A DNA stretch of 49,944 nucleotides from Pelobacter sp. (lineage in GTDB: Bacteria; Desulfobacterota; Desulfuromonadia; Geobacterales; Pseudopelobacteraceae). A program made the position numbers and the translations under genes. The notes beneath the pieces are model-generated. The model had not been told where the DNA came from. It saw only the letters and a list, made by a program, of their open reading frames with translations, and searched no databases. Positions 8,845-16,666 of the stretch are shown here, in pieces. Within the stretch, counting starts at the first letter, position 1, and every line of letters starts with the position of its first letter. The stretch lies in assembly GCA_030824515.1 (NCBI GenBank), contig JAVBXN010000035.1, forward strand, positions 1-49,944, written 5' to 3'.

Positions 8845-8947
8845 TGGTGCCGTCGATTTTAACACGGACACCGAAACCATTCTTTTCTCCAATATCCTTG
8901 ATTTTACCTTCTGGCCTCAGATTGCGAATATAGCGGTCAGTAAACAT
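8816..8947 (-). pseudogene. Tyrosine integrase N-terminal stub (43 codons)
   Basis: ATG at 8947 follows a good ribosome site (GAGGAAAT) and opens with MFTDRYIRNLRPEG, then NGFGVRVKIDGTKVFFY before a stop at 8818-8816. This matches the arm-binding (DUF4102-like) N terminus of P4-type tyrosine integrases. Those typically begin LTDxxIRNLKP and continue with a short beta sheet ending GxKxxxYRYR. The core-binding and catalytic domains, with the R-H-R-Y residues, are absent anywhere in the island. The gene points away from the adjacent right attachment site. Confidence 0.7.
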
Positions 8948-8962
8948 ATTTCCTCGACTTTG

Positions 8963-8979
8963 GTGACCTTTCAGTGACC
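8963..8979 (+). repeat. Arm-type-like direct repeat at right island end
   Basis: GTGACC at 8963-8968 and at 8974-8979 (period 11) lies just upstream of the integrase stub start. It mirrors the GTGACC pair at 6389-6406 at the left end. Likely integrase arm sites; inferred from position and repetition. Confidence 0.5.
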
Positions 8980-9124
8980 TTTCGGCCATGAGATAAGGTG
9001 AACCAGATTGGAATTGATTTAACTGATTATATCGCGCTATATATTGGAAATCACGGGATTAATTCTGATATTGCGGGTTAATTTGGAAGGGATTGAAACG
9101 CTATGAAAGATCGTCCGACGTGGA

Positions 9125-9211
9125 CTTGGGAGCAGGGGGTCGCTGGTTCGATTCCAGTCTCACCGACCAGATAATTCAAGGGGTTACGGCTTATGTCGTA
9201 GCTCCTTTTTT
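9125..9211 (+). repeat. Right attachment repeat (attR), tRNA-Pro 3' fragment plus terminator
   Basis: This copy holds the 3' part of tRNA-Pro from the anticodon loop and the terminator hairpin. It has no 5' tRNA half and cannot make a tRNA. It is most likely the original chromosomal 3' end displaced by the insertion, so 9212 onward is the old downstream flank. Confidence 0.93.
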
Positions 9212-9237
9212 ATTTCACGTTTGCCTGTTAAAATAAA

Positions 9238-9267
9238 AGAGCAACCGGCTGGCCGGTTGCTCTTTTT
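9238..9267. terminator. Bidirectional terminator downstream of the monoheme cytochrome gene
   Basis: AGAGCAACCGG (9238-9248) pairs perfectly with CCGGTTGCTCT (9253-9263) around CTGG. A T tract follows on the plus strand and an A-rich stretch precedes it, giving T residues on the minus strand. It would end the minus-strand cytochrome transcript 24 bases past its stop. Confidence 0.8.
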
Positions 9268-9290
9268 AGCAAAGTGAATACTGAATCAGA

Positions 9291-9653
9291 TTATTTTCTG
9301 TTTTCGTCAATCAGGTGGTTAAGAAGGGTTACGATTTCCCTGATCTCCTGCTTGTTCAAGTCCGTGTTGGGCTTGCGCAGCATTTTGATTCCGTAGGCCC
9401 TGACGGCCTGTTTGTCAAAAGGCTGTCCGGTGATTGGAGCGCGACCGGTTTGTATGGCGATTACAGTCCATTCCATCGAGTGGCATTTAACACACTTTCT
9501 GGAGAGCAGATCCAGTGACGGCCTGAAGCTGGGACTAACGCTTTCAGGATCGAAATTCATATTGTTGCCACGTCCCTTGACTTTAACACGGGCATCTGCC
9601 AGAGAAAACGTGGCCAGGGTAATCAGCGCTGTCAGCAGTAAAAGTCGTTTCAT
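9291..9653 (-). CDS. Small periplasmic monoheme c-type cytochrome
   Basis: The 120-residue protein has a signal peptide (MKRLLLLTALITLATFSLADA) and one heme-binding site, CVKCH (residues 54-58). A later Met in GIKMLRKP is a candidate axial ligand. The C terminus (LNKQEIREIVTLLNHL) is the long helix that packs on heme in class I cytochromes. It would carry electrons in the periplasm. AAGGAG precedes ATG 9653. Three tandem ATCAA units lie just upstream in the leader. The gene is followed by a strong terminator, so it may be monocistronic. Confidence 0.88.
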   Translation of the reverse strand: MKRLLLLTALITLATFSLADARVKVKGRGNNMNFDPESVSPSFRPSLDLLSRKCVKCHSMEWTVIAIQTGRAPITGQPFDKQAVRAYGIKMLRKPNTDLNKQEIREIVTLLNHLIDENRK

Positions 9654-9806
9654 GGCTACTCCTTAAGGCTTGATCTTGATATTGATTCTCTGGTTACATA
9701 TGTGCCCCGTTGCATAAATAACGGTGCCGGCGCAATTAGATAGATTTCTTTCACGGCATGCCGAGCCCAAGCAGGTTCGTGCCTTTGAGCTGGAGTTCAG
9801 TAGTCT

Positions 9807-10556
9807 CTATTTCAGCAACCGGTATATATAGGTAAAAGTGCCACCTACTGAAATACCGGACAGTAGTCCGGCGTATCTTCTTACTTCCTGGGAAAACTGG
9901 ATACGCGCCGGGTATTGATCAAAGTCGGTGGATTCGTCGCTCATCAGCGCTATGATATCCTGCCAGTCCTGGTCCCATTGAAATATCTGGAGATACAGCT
10001 CGGAGCCTTTCCAGAGAAAAATGAAGAAGAAGACCAGACCGAAAGCAATGAAGCCTTTCGATATGTCCGAGTCCTTGATGGCCAGGTAGATTTTCCTGAC
10101 CAGCTCGATGTTCATGACGCACAAAAAGACCCAGATGGCGTTTTCAACCATTCTGATGTTTCTGATGGTATTGGGGCTGGGGTTGGGATTTATCATCAGG
10201 AAAACGCCGGATGCCGCAAGTATGCCCAGTGTACTCAGGTATACGATGAGTTTGTTGCCCGAGATTTCAAAAGTTCGGCAGAATACGTAATATTCCAGGA
10301 ATCCATGCGTTATCATCATGATTGCCACGGTGCCTACAATATAGTGAAATGCGGTGAGCTTCTGGTAGTGACCCCAGGGGTTGATGCCATAGGCCTGGCT
10401 CAGAAATATCAGGAAGAAGCCGATCGATATACTGGTCCAGACTCTGGCGTTCCCCATGCTGAAATAAAAGCTTATTGCACCGGCCATGCCCCAGAATATA
10501 ACCTGGACAAGATCGAATGGGTTCATGTGGGTAAGCAGTTCAAAAAACTTTTCCAT
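9807..10556 (-). CDS. Polytopic inner-membrane protein of unknown function
   Basis: The 249-residue protein has about six or seven hydrophobic segments, among them DLVQVIFWGMAGAISFYF, TSISIGFFLIFLS, YIVGTVAIMMITHGFL, VYLSTLGILAASGVFLMI, AIWVFLCVMNI and GFIAFGLVFFFIFLW. A soluble acidic stretch (MSDESTDFDQYPARIQFSQE) lies near the C terminus. The predicted topology suggests a sensor or scaffold, but no family was recognised. GGAGGATAT precedes the ATG. It lies 25 bases after the gene for the DUF4388-like protein on the same strand, so the two are probably cotranscribed and may act together. Confidence 0.75.
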   Translation of the reverse strand: MEKFFELLTHMNPFDLVQVIFWGMAGAISFYFSMGNARVWTSISIGFFLIFLSQAYGINPWGHYQKLTAFHYIVGTVAIMMITHGFLEYYVFCRTFEISGNKLIVYLSTLGILAASGVFLMINPNPSPNTIRNIRMVENAIWVFLCVMNIELVRKIYLAIKDSDISKGFIAFGLVFFFIFLWKGSELYLQIFQWDQDWQDIIALMSDESTDFDQYPARIQFSQEVRRYAGLLSGISVGGTFTYIYRLLK

Positions 10557-10581
10557 ATATCCTCCGGTACGTTCCTAGGAA

Positions 10582-11547
10582 TTAAGAGTCAGATCTCGCG
10601 ATGGTAATTGTAGAGGCCAATTTTTCCATCATCGCCTTGATATTGGTTCCGCTTATAAGGAGCTTTGCAGCTCGCTCGATTCCGGACAGGAATTTCGCGA
10701 AAGCGGCCTCATCGATCAGGCATGAATTTCCTCCGTTTTCGGACAACTCCTTATCAACTATTCCACGTCCGACCTTGCCTACGTACTCGCCGACAATTAC
10801 CTTGACCTGTTCTTCCAGCTCGGCAAGTCTAAGGGTAGCCGCTTTTTTATCCCGTTCTTGTCGTTCCTTGTTTGTCCGGTCAATTTCCGACTGATGAAGC
10901 GCCACGGTGGCATCCCAGATCTTCTGTATGTTTGCGACTTCAAGCAGGTTGATTCCCATGATCTCTTCAACACTCTGTGTGGCATAAAGGTCGATCTTGG
11001 CCCCCGGTAGGCCTGCGATTTTTTGCGATTCGGAGGAGGACGATTCTATGTCACCCGAGCCATCGTGGAAGAATCCGAGCGGATTGCCTTCCTTGTAGAA
11101 AATCATCGCCGAATGCTCTTCGGTATAGATACGCAGACAGCCGTTCATCCGGTCGTTCTTGACCTTGCCGAGAAGCGAATTTATGTCTATCAGTTTTAGC
11201 TCTTGAGCCTTGTAGAGGGTCTCTCCTTCAAGAAGGGCATGTATGCACATGGTGAGATCTTTGGATAGTTTATAGACGTTCATGGCTCCGCTGCCCGATG
11301 AAACCATCAGTTCTGCCAGCGCGGAGAGCGCTTCAAATCCATTCTGTCTTTTTCCGTTTCTGTCTTCTAGCAGAGCGCTTACCAGTTTACCGGCCTCGAA
11401 AACCAGGATAACGGTACTTGTCTGAAAAACAAAACTGGAGTAGCCGGTGAAACCTCCGGTACTCAGTTTTAAAAGTACATCCGGTAGCTTGAGTTTGGTT
11501 ACGGCCAGGTTTTCGAATAAGGGGTTACCTTTAGGGAGAAGAAACAT
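10582..11547 (-). CDS. Cytoplasmic protein with two DUF4388/PATAN-like segments and a coiled coil
   Basis: The 321-residue protein has two similar N-terminal segments: TGYSSFVFQTSTVILVFEAG (about residues 34-53) and GCLRIYTEEHSAMIFYKEGN further on. In both, a strand-strand-GxxL pattern resembles the DUF4388/PATAN repeat of delta-proteobacterial signalling and gliding proteins. A basic-acidic coiled coil (TNKERQERDKKAATLRLAEL) and a helical C-terminal domain follow. No signal peptide is seen. CAGGAGGTACCG precedes ATG 11547. A perfect inverted repeat 125 bases upstream may be an operator. Family assignment is tentative. Confidence 0.6.
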   Translation of the reverse strand: MFLLPKGNPLFENLAVTKLKLPDVLLKLSTGGFTGYSSFVFQTSTVILVFEAGKLVSALLEDRNGKRQNGFEALSALAELMVSSGSGAMNVYKLSKDLTMCIHALLEGETLYKAQELKLIDINSLLGKVKNDRMNGCLRIYTEEHSAMIFYKEGNPLGFFHDGSGDIESSSSESQKIAGLPGAKIDLYATQSVEEIMGINLLEVANIQKIWDATVALHQSEIDRTNKERQERDKKAATLRLAELEEQVKVIVGEYVGKVGRGIVDKELSENGGNSCLIDEAAFAKFLSGIERAAKLLISGTNIKAMMEKLASTITIARSDS

Positions 11548-11671
11548 CGGTACCTCCTGGGATTGCTGATTCAGAAACGCGACTAACTTAATTTAATATC
11601 AGCGGTATGTCAAAGCATTTAATTGCTATAATATCTCAGAATCGTTGTGTTTTTGCATGAATTTACATAGT

Positions 11672-11690
11672 GGTCATGTGTCATATGACC
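11672..11690. promoter_or_regulatory. Inverted repeat GGTCAT-N7-ATGACC upstream of the two-gene unit
   Basis: GGTCAT (11672-11677) and ATGACC (11685-11690) form a perfect 6+6 palindrome with a 7-base spacer, the size of a dimeric regulator site. It lies in the 321-base gap 11548-11868, 125 bases upstream of ATG 11547. Apart from this repeat and the maeB terminator I see no gene in that gap. Confidence 0.35.
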
Positions 11691-11786
11691 GGATCAATTG
11701 TGCCGTACAAGTGTTTTTGCGTAGATGTGGCAAGGGTGTTTTGAATGAGATTGGTGTTTGCAGAATATAACCTGCTGTTTAATAAC

Positions 11787-11829
11787 AAAAAGCACGAGGT
11801 GCAGCTCTTCGCCTGTTCCCGTGCTTTTT
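11787..11829. terminator. Terminator downstream of maeB
   Basis: AAAAAGCACG (11787-11796) and CGTGCTTTTT (11820-11829) pair perfectly. On the minus strand the stem ends in a T tract about 40 bases after the maeB stop; the structure is symmetrical and could also act on the plus strand. Confidence 0.7.
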
Positions 11830-11868
11830 GAATTGTTTAATCAATATTCAATTGTCATGCCATCAGAA

Positions 11869-14118
11869 TCAGCTGTTTTGCGCATCCACCACGGCAATGG
11901 CCGCCATGTTGACGATATCGTCGACGCTATCGCCGCGTTGCAGAACATGAATAGGTTTATTCATGCCCATCAAGATCGGCCCGATCGCCTCGGCACCGCC
12001 AAGGTGATGGAGCAGTTTGTAGCAGATGTTGCCCGAGTTCAGGTCCGGGAAAATCAGGATATTGGCCGATGTCTTGAGTTTTGAGAAAGTGAATCCGTCC
12101 AGGATTTCCGGAACAACGGCTGTATCAGCCTGCATTTCTCCCTCTACGATCAGTCCCGGGGCCCGCTCCTTGACGATTTCAACCGCGCGCTTGACCTTTC
12201 TGGTCTGGGGATGATTAACCGATCCGAAGTTGGAGAAGGATAGCATCGCCACCCGTGGCTCAATGTCCAACATGCGAACCTTTTCCGCCGCCAGGATGGC
12301 GGTCTCGGCCAGTTCCTCGGCGGTCGGATCGATCGTGACGGTGGTGTCGGCCAGGAAATAAACATCGTTTTTGAATACCATCATGTAAAGGCCATGTACG
12401 CTGGAGAGGCCTTGCTGTTTCCCGACAACTTCCAGCGCCGGTCGTATCGTCTCCGGATAATGGGTGTCGATGCCACCCAACAGGGCCGCGGTATCGCCCA
12501 TATGGACCATCATCGAGCCGAAGTGGGTGCGTGACTTGCGCCGCAGGATTCGCCCCGATTCGGAGAGCGTCAGGCCTTTGCGCTGACGCAACCGGTAGAG
12601 CTCGTTGGCGTATTTATCGGTCAGCTCCGAGTCGGCGGGATCGATGATCGGCACATCCAGCTCGATATTCAGCTCGATCAACTTTTGATTGATCTTCTTT
12701 TTGTCGCCGATCAGGATCGGATTGGCAATGCCCTCTTCCACCAGTTCTTTGGCAGCCCTGAGGATCTTTTCGTTGTCACCCTCGGGGAAGGTGATCGTCT
12801 TGGGATCGCTTTTGGCCTTGTTGATGATCATGCGCATGATCTCTTTGGATTTGCCCTGGGTCGATTCGAGGAGCTCGATGTATTTGGCCATGTCCTCGAT
12901 CGGTTGGCGGGCAACGCCCGTTTCCATCGCGGCCTGGGCGATGGCCGGGGCGACGTGCAGCAGCACGCGCGGGTCGAAGGGCTTGGGGATGATGTAGTCG
13001 CGACCGAAGGCGAATTTGACATTGCCGTAAGCCTTGCTGACCGAATCGGGCACCTCTTCGCGGGCCAGCCTGGCAAGCGCATGCACAGCGGCCAGTTTCA
13101 TCTCTTCGTTGATACAGGTGGCGCGTACATCCAGCGCTCCGCGGAAAATAAAGGGAAAACCGAGCACGTTGTTGACCTGGTTGGGATAGTCGGAGCGTCC
13201 GGTGGCGATCATGACATCTTTGCGGACGGCATGGGCGTCTTCGGGGGTTATTTCCGGGTCGGGATTGGCCATGGCAAAGATGATCGGGTTGGGGGCCATG
13301 CTGGCGATCATCTCCTTGGTAAAGGCCCCTTTTGCAGAGAGGCCGAACAGCACGTCTGCGCCGGCAGCCGCCTCTTCCAGCGTGCGGAAGTGGGTGTCGG
13401 CTGCGAAAAGTTCCTTGTAGGGATTCATTCCAACGGTACGTCCTTTGTAAATGACACCCTTGGTGTCGCACATGATCATGTTGTTCGGCTTGACACCCAG
13501 CGCAATCGCCAGCTTGGCGCAGGAGTTGGCCGATGCCCCGGCCCCGTTGACCACGATGCGGATGTCTTCGATGTTTTTATCGACCAGCATCAGCGCGTTT
13601 ATCAGGGCGGCTGACGATATGATCGCGGTCCCGTGCTGGTCGTCGTGAAAGACCGGAATATTCATGGTCTTTTTAAGTGTTTCCTCGATGTAGAAGCATT
13701 CCGGGGCCTTGATGTCTTCCAGATTGATTCCGCCGAAGGTCGGCTCCAGCAATTGGCAGGCCTTGATGATTTCGTCCGGGTCTTCGGTGTCAAGTTCGAT
13801 GTCGAAAACATCGATGTCGGCAAAGCGTTTGAAGAGTATGCCCTTGCCTTCCATGACCGGTTTACCGGCCAGTGCGCCCAGGTTGCCAAGGCCCAGTACC
13901 GCGGTTCCGTTGGATACTACTGCTACCAGATTGCCTTTGGCGGTATACTTATAGGCGTCTTCAGGGTTTTTCTGGATGGCCAGGCAAGGTTCGGCTACAC
14001 CCGGGGAATAGGCCAACGACAGGTCGGCGGCTGTCTGGCACGGTTTGGTGGAGATAACTTCGATCTTGCCTTTACGACCGCTGGAGTGATACTCAAGTGA
14101 ATCCTTGAACTTTGCCAT
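11869..14118 (-). CDS. maeB: NADP-dependent malic enzyme with phosphotransacetylase-like C-terminal domain
   Basis: This enzyme oxidatively decarboxylates malate to pyruvate. The N-terminal half shows [53 protein letters not shown] and the nucleotide-binding [16 protein letters not shown]. From about residue 430 ([18 protein letters not shown]) a phosphotransacetylase-like domain follows, which in MaeB proteins is regulatory, sensing acetyl-CoA, rather than catalytic. The frame is open for 37 more codons upstream, but ATG 14118 is chosen for its GGAGATCAAA ribosome site and [11 protein letters not shown] start. This gives 749 residues, normal for MaeB. Confidence 0.95.
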   Translation of the reverse strand: MAKFKDSLEYHSSGRKGKIEVISTKPCQTAADLSLAYSPGVAEPCLAIQKNPEDAYKYTAKGNLVAVVSNGTAVLGLGNLGALAGKPVMEGKGILFKRFADIDVFDIELDTEDPDEIIKACQLLEPTFGGINLEDIKAPECFYIEETLKKTMNIPVFHDDQHGTAIISSAALINALMLVDKNIEDIRIVVNGAGASANSCAKLAIALGVKPNNMIMCDTKGVIYKGRTVGMNPYKELFAADTHFRTLEEAAAGADVLFGLSAKGAFTKEMIASMAPNPIIFAMANPDPEITPEDAHAVRKDVMIATGRSDYPNQVNNVLGFPFIFRGALDVRATCINEEMKLAAVHALARLAREEVPDSVSKAYGNVKFAFGRDYIIPKPFDPRVLLHVAPAIAQAAMETGVARQPIEDMAKYIELLESTQGKSKEIMRMIINKAKSDPKTITFPEGDNEKILRAAKELVEEGIANPILIGDKKKINQKLIELNIELDVPIIDPADSELTDKYANELYRLRQRKGLTLSESGRILRRKSRTHFGSMMVHMGDTAALLGGIDTHYPETIRPALEVVGKQQGLSSVHGLYMMVFKNDVYFLADTTVTIDPTAEELAETAILAAEKVRMLDIEPRVAMLSFSNFGSVNHPQTRKVKRAVEIVKERAPGLIVEGEMQADTAVVPEILDGFTFSKLKTSANILIFPDLNSGNICYKLLHHLGGAEAIGPILMGMNKPIHVLQRGDSVDDIVNMAAIAVVDAQNS

Positions 14119-14199
14119 TTTGATCTCCATTTTTAGTTTTGTTAAAAAACGCGTGTTTACTTGCTGGTAATGGGGTGATTCTTTTACTGAAAATGAAAA

Positions 14200-14229
14200 A
14201 CAATAGACTTCTTGAAACTCAATTGTCAA
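14200..14229 (-). promoter_or_regulatory. Probable sigma-70 promoter of maeB
   Basis: On the minus strand, TTGACA (14229-14224) and TATTGT (14205-14200) are spaced 18 bases apart. Transcription would start roughly 75 bases before ATG 14118. Confidence 0.5.
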
Positions 14230-14281
14230 GCAGTTAATCCTGGTCAGTAAAAAATCATTCTATTCCGGATCACTTTCAGGC

Positions 14282-14309
14282 TTGCCAGCCCGGCAACTGT
14301 TGTTACAAT
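14282..14309 (+). promoter_or_regulatory. Probable sigma-70 promoter of the ROK kinase gene
   Basis: TTGCCA (14282-14287) and TACAAT (14304-14309) with a 16-base spacer lie about 30 bases before ATG 14340 and diverge from the maeB promoter. Confidence 0.5.
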
Positions 14310-14339
14310 CTTAACCAAATTTTAACGGAGTGCAACAGG

Positions 14340-15290
14340 ATGACGGATTGTACGATAGGAATTGACATAGGAGGCACGAACCTTCGACTGGCTTTGATTG
14401 CAGAGGACGGTTCGGTCATTGCTCGCCGCAGGCTGCCCAGCATGATCGTGGAAGGCAGGGATGCTTTTTGCGGACGCTTGCTGCTGGGAATTGAAGAGTT
14501 GCTTCTCGATGCGGAGTCCCTGGGCGTTGAGATCGCGGGTATCGGTGTCGGTATACCGGGCCTCGTGGGCAGTGACGGGCTGATTCATTCTTCGGTGAAC
14601 ATGCGTCCGCTTGACGGATTTAATCTGGCTACCTTTTTGACGGCGAAAACTGGTCTCAAGGTGGAGAGCGCCAATGATGCCAATGCGATTGCCGTTGGTG
14701 AACAGCTCTATGGTGCGGGTCGTGGACTGTCGTCATTCATGGTCGTAACGATTGGAACCGGACTGGGGAGTGGGCTGATTCTTGACGGCAAGCTTTGGAA
14801 AGGTTCCGGAGGTTTTGCGGCTGAGTTCGGACATGTTACCGTGCATCCTGATGGTGAGCTGTGCCCCTGCGGGAACCGCGGCTGTCTTGAAAGGTACGTC
14901 TCGGCGGATGCGTTACTGCGCTTCATAGCGCGTGCCTTTCCGGCTGGCGCCGAGCGCTATCTGGAATTGACGGCAGAAAAACTTGCCCGCTTGGCCAGAG
15001 ACGGAGACCGTACCGCCTGCGACGCCTTCAATCAGATGGGGAAATGGTTCGGAATAGCGCTGGCATCATTGTCAAACCTCCTGAACCTTGAAGCGGTCAT
15101 AATCGGTGGCGGTGTGGGAGCTAGTCTTGACCTGTTTGAACTGGCGATTCGAGACGAATTGGACAGGCGCTGTTTTCTGGAGATAGCGGCCGGCCTCAAG
15201 ATCTTGAAGGGGCAACTTGGCGACGATGCCGGCCTGATCGGGGCCGCTGCGCTGGCAGGCAGGCGGTGCGGAAATGTATCCGGCCGATGA
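14340..15290 (+). CDS. ROK-family sugar kinase (probable glucokinase)
   Basis: The 316-residue protein starts with the ATP phosphate-binding motif GIDIGGTNLRLALI. It has the sugar-site GVGIPGLVG, the catalytic-base region SANDANAIAVGE and the second phosphate loop VVTIGTGLGSGLI. The ROK zinc motif CPCGNRGCLE lies near residue 180, with an upstream FGHVTVHP. ROK kinases of this type phosphorylate glucose or related hexoses; the exact sugar cannot be read. An ACGGAG ribosome site precedes ATG 14340. It lies alone between maeB and a lipoprotein gene. Confidence 0.9.
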   Translation: MTDCTIGIDIGGTNLRLALIAEDGSVIARRRLPSMIVEGRDAFCGRLLLGIEELLLDAESLGVEIAGIGVGIPGLVGSDGLIHSSVNMRPLDGFNLATFLTAKTGLKVESANDANAIAVGEQLYGAGRGLSSFMVVTIGTGLGSGLILDGKLWKGSGGFAAEFGHVTVHPDGELCPCGNRGCLERYVSADALLRFIARAFPAGAERYLELTAEKLARLARDGDRTACDAFNQMGKWFGIALASLSNLLNLEAVIIGGGVGASLDLFELAIRDELDRRCFLEIAAGLKILKGQLGDDAGLIGAAALAGRRCGNVSGR

Positions 15291-15312
15291 GATGCCGACC
15301 CCGTAACGAATG

Positions 15313-15340
15313 TTTACAAAATAAAATTTGCTGTTATTAT
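15313..15340 (+). promoter_or_regulatory. Possible sigma-70 promoter of the lipoprotein gene
   Basis: TTTACA (15313-15318) and TATTAT (15335-15340) are separated by 16 bases in an AT-rich gap, about 75 bases before ATG 15413. Confidence 0.4.
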
Positions 15341-15412
15341 TGTTGCTCAAACTGAATTGCTTGGCTGAACAATGCCGATTCACTGCAGATGCCATTTATA
15401 AAGGAGCTTGTC

Positions 15413-16618
15413 ATGAAAAAAATCAGCCTATGGATTCTGCTGGCACTGTTCTCGGTGTTGGCGGGGTGCGCGACACCACCGGCACGTTGTACGTCACCCG
15501 AAGACAATCCCAGACACCATTATCTGAGAGGCATGGAAGCGTTGGAGGATCTCAAGGTCGATCTGGCGCTGGAAAAGTTCGATCGCACCCTGTATTGCGA
15601 GGAACAGTTCTCAGCCGCGTATTCCGGGCGGGCGATCGCTCTCGCGCTTAAAGCACGCGGTCAATCGGACGCAAGCTTCAAGTCGATCGAAGTCGAGCGG
15701 GTGATGGAGAATCTGGAAAAAGCACGTAAAACCGCCGAGACCGACAACGATCGCTTCGAATATCAAGTGGCCGTTATCCGGGTTAACATACTGCTCAAGG
15801 GTGATAAATGGCTTGCAGCATCCGAGGACGCTTATCGCGAGGCCTTGAATCAGAAACTTGATGAAAAACTGCTGGATTATTATCAGGGCCAGGAAGCTGC
15901 GATTTATTTCATGGGCTTGGCATATCTGGAAGCGTATGAGTTCCGTAAAGCCGAGGACAAATTCCGTGATACCCTGGGAGTTCGCAAGGATGGCAAGTGG
16001 AACGAGCCCGCTGACAGGGCCTGGAAGAAAACCACCAAGATTGTTCGCGCCATGGGCGGAATAACGGTCGGAGATGTGGGCAAAAAAATCGCGGTCAAGG
16101 AAAGCGTCAACCGGGGTGACTTTGCCGCCCTGCTGATCGATGAGATGAAGCTGGACAAGCTCTTTGCCGGCCGGATTCCGGTCAAGTCGCAGCTGAACAG
16201 GATGCAGGCCGAGTTTACGCCTGCGGATATCCTCAACCATCATTTCAAGGATGAGATCCTGACAATGATGAAGTGGAAGGTTCGTGGACTTGAGCCGAAG
16301 TTTGACGAAACTACCAAAGCTTATCTGTTCAAACCCGGAGATGCGGTGTCACGCGGTGAAATGGCATTTATCCTGGAGGATGTGCTGATCAAACTGACCG
16401 GCGATGAAAAACTGGCGACCGCCTTTTTCGGCCAGGAACGTTCTCCATTTCCGGATGTCAAGCCGACCTCTCCGTTTTACAATGCCGTGTTGAACATGAC
16501 GACCCGCAACATCATGGAGGGTGAACTATCCGGCGAGTTCCGCATCAGTGAACCGGCTGACGGCGCCGAAGCAATATTGGCCGTGCGGATGTTGAGACAG
16601 AGGATAAATATTTACTGA
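15413..16618 (+). CDS. Lipoprotein with TPR-like repeats and a C-terminal SLH-like region
   Basis: ATG 15413, preceded by AAAGGAG, starts a lipoprotein signal peptide ending in the lipobox LAGC (MKKISLWILLALFSVLAGCA); an upstream ATG at 15389 lacks these features. Residues about 35-200 are helical repeats of TPR type (HYLRGMEALEDLKVDLALEKF, then AIYFMGLAYLEAYEFRKAEDK further on). The C-terminal part contains FPDVKPTSPFYNAVLNM and ISEPADGAEAILAVRM, which resemble S-layer homology repeats that bind cell-wall polymers or peptidoglycan. The mature protein would be membrane-anchored, about 401 residues in total. The envelope gene 16667-17566 follows 48 bases later. Confidence 0.72.
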   Translation: MKKISLWILLALFSVLAGCATPPARCTSPEDNPRHHYLRGMEALEDLKVDLALEKFDRTLYCEEQFSAAYSGRAIALALKARGQSDASFKSIEVERVMENLEKARKTAETDNDRFEYQVAVIRVNILLKGDKWLAASEDAYREALNQKLDEKLLDYYQGQEAAIYFMGLAYLEAYEFRKAEDKFRDTLGVRKDGKWNEPADRAWKKTTKIVRAMGGITVGDVGKKIAVKESVNRGDFAALLIDEMKLDKLFAGRIPVKSQLNRMQAEFTPADILNHHFKDEILTMMKWKVRGLEPKFDETTKAYLFKPGDAVSRGEMAFILEDVLIKLTGDEKLATAFFGQERSPFPDVKPTSPFYNAVLNMTTRNIMEGELSGEFRISEPADGAEAILAVRMLRQRINIY

Positions 16619-16666
16619 CCCGGTTTTGTAAATCATTGCATATAAATAAATTCAGGGGGTTAACAG

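Larger units (their letters stand above)
6296..9211. mobile_element. tRNA-Pro genomic mini-island with 87-bp terminal direct repeats
   Basis: Two perfect 87-base copies (6296-6382 and 9125-9211) bracket about 2.7 kb that is strikingly AT-rich compared with the GC-rich flanks. Contents in order: integrase arm-like direct repeats (6387-6406); about 180 AT-rich bases without a gene; one intact gene (6584-8608); a stretch 8609-8724 in which I see nothing; two abutting gene remnants on the minus strand (8725-8947); a second pair of arm-like repeats (8963-8979); and about 145 AT-rich bases to the right repeat. This is the layout of a tyrosine-recombinase element that has lost its recombinase and is probably fixed. 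From 9212 to 9290 the host sequence resumes with a terminator. Confidence 0.88.

Noticed and set aside
6296..9211. Toxin-antitoxin or restriction-modification system in the island
   Set aside because: Only one intact gene is present, there is no methyltransferase motif (such as DPPY or NPPF) and no small partner gene; a single-gene nuclease-like protein is the most that can be supported.
9670..9686. Three tandem TTGAT units just upstream of the small cytochrome gene
   Set aside because: Period 6 and only three copies; could be an operator but equally a chance repeat in a short AT-rich leader, so it is not reported as a site.
9755..9790. Sigma-54-like sequence (AGGCAC-N5-TGCTT on the minus strand) upstream of the small cytochrome gene
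   Set aside because: The GG to GC spacing is one base too short for a -24/-12 promoter, and it lies more than 100 bases from the start codon.
12685..13614. Plus-strand open frame of 309 codons opposite maeB
   Set aside because: The minus-strand malic enzyme is strongly supported; this frame is rich in Gly, Asp, His and Val as expected from reverse reading.
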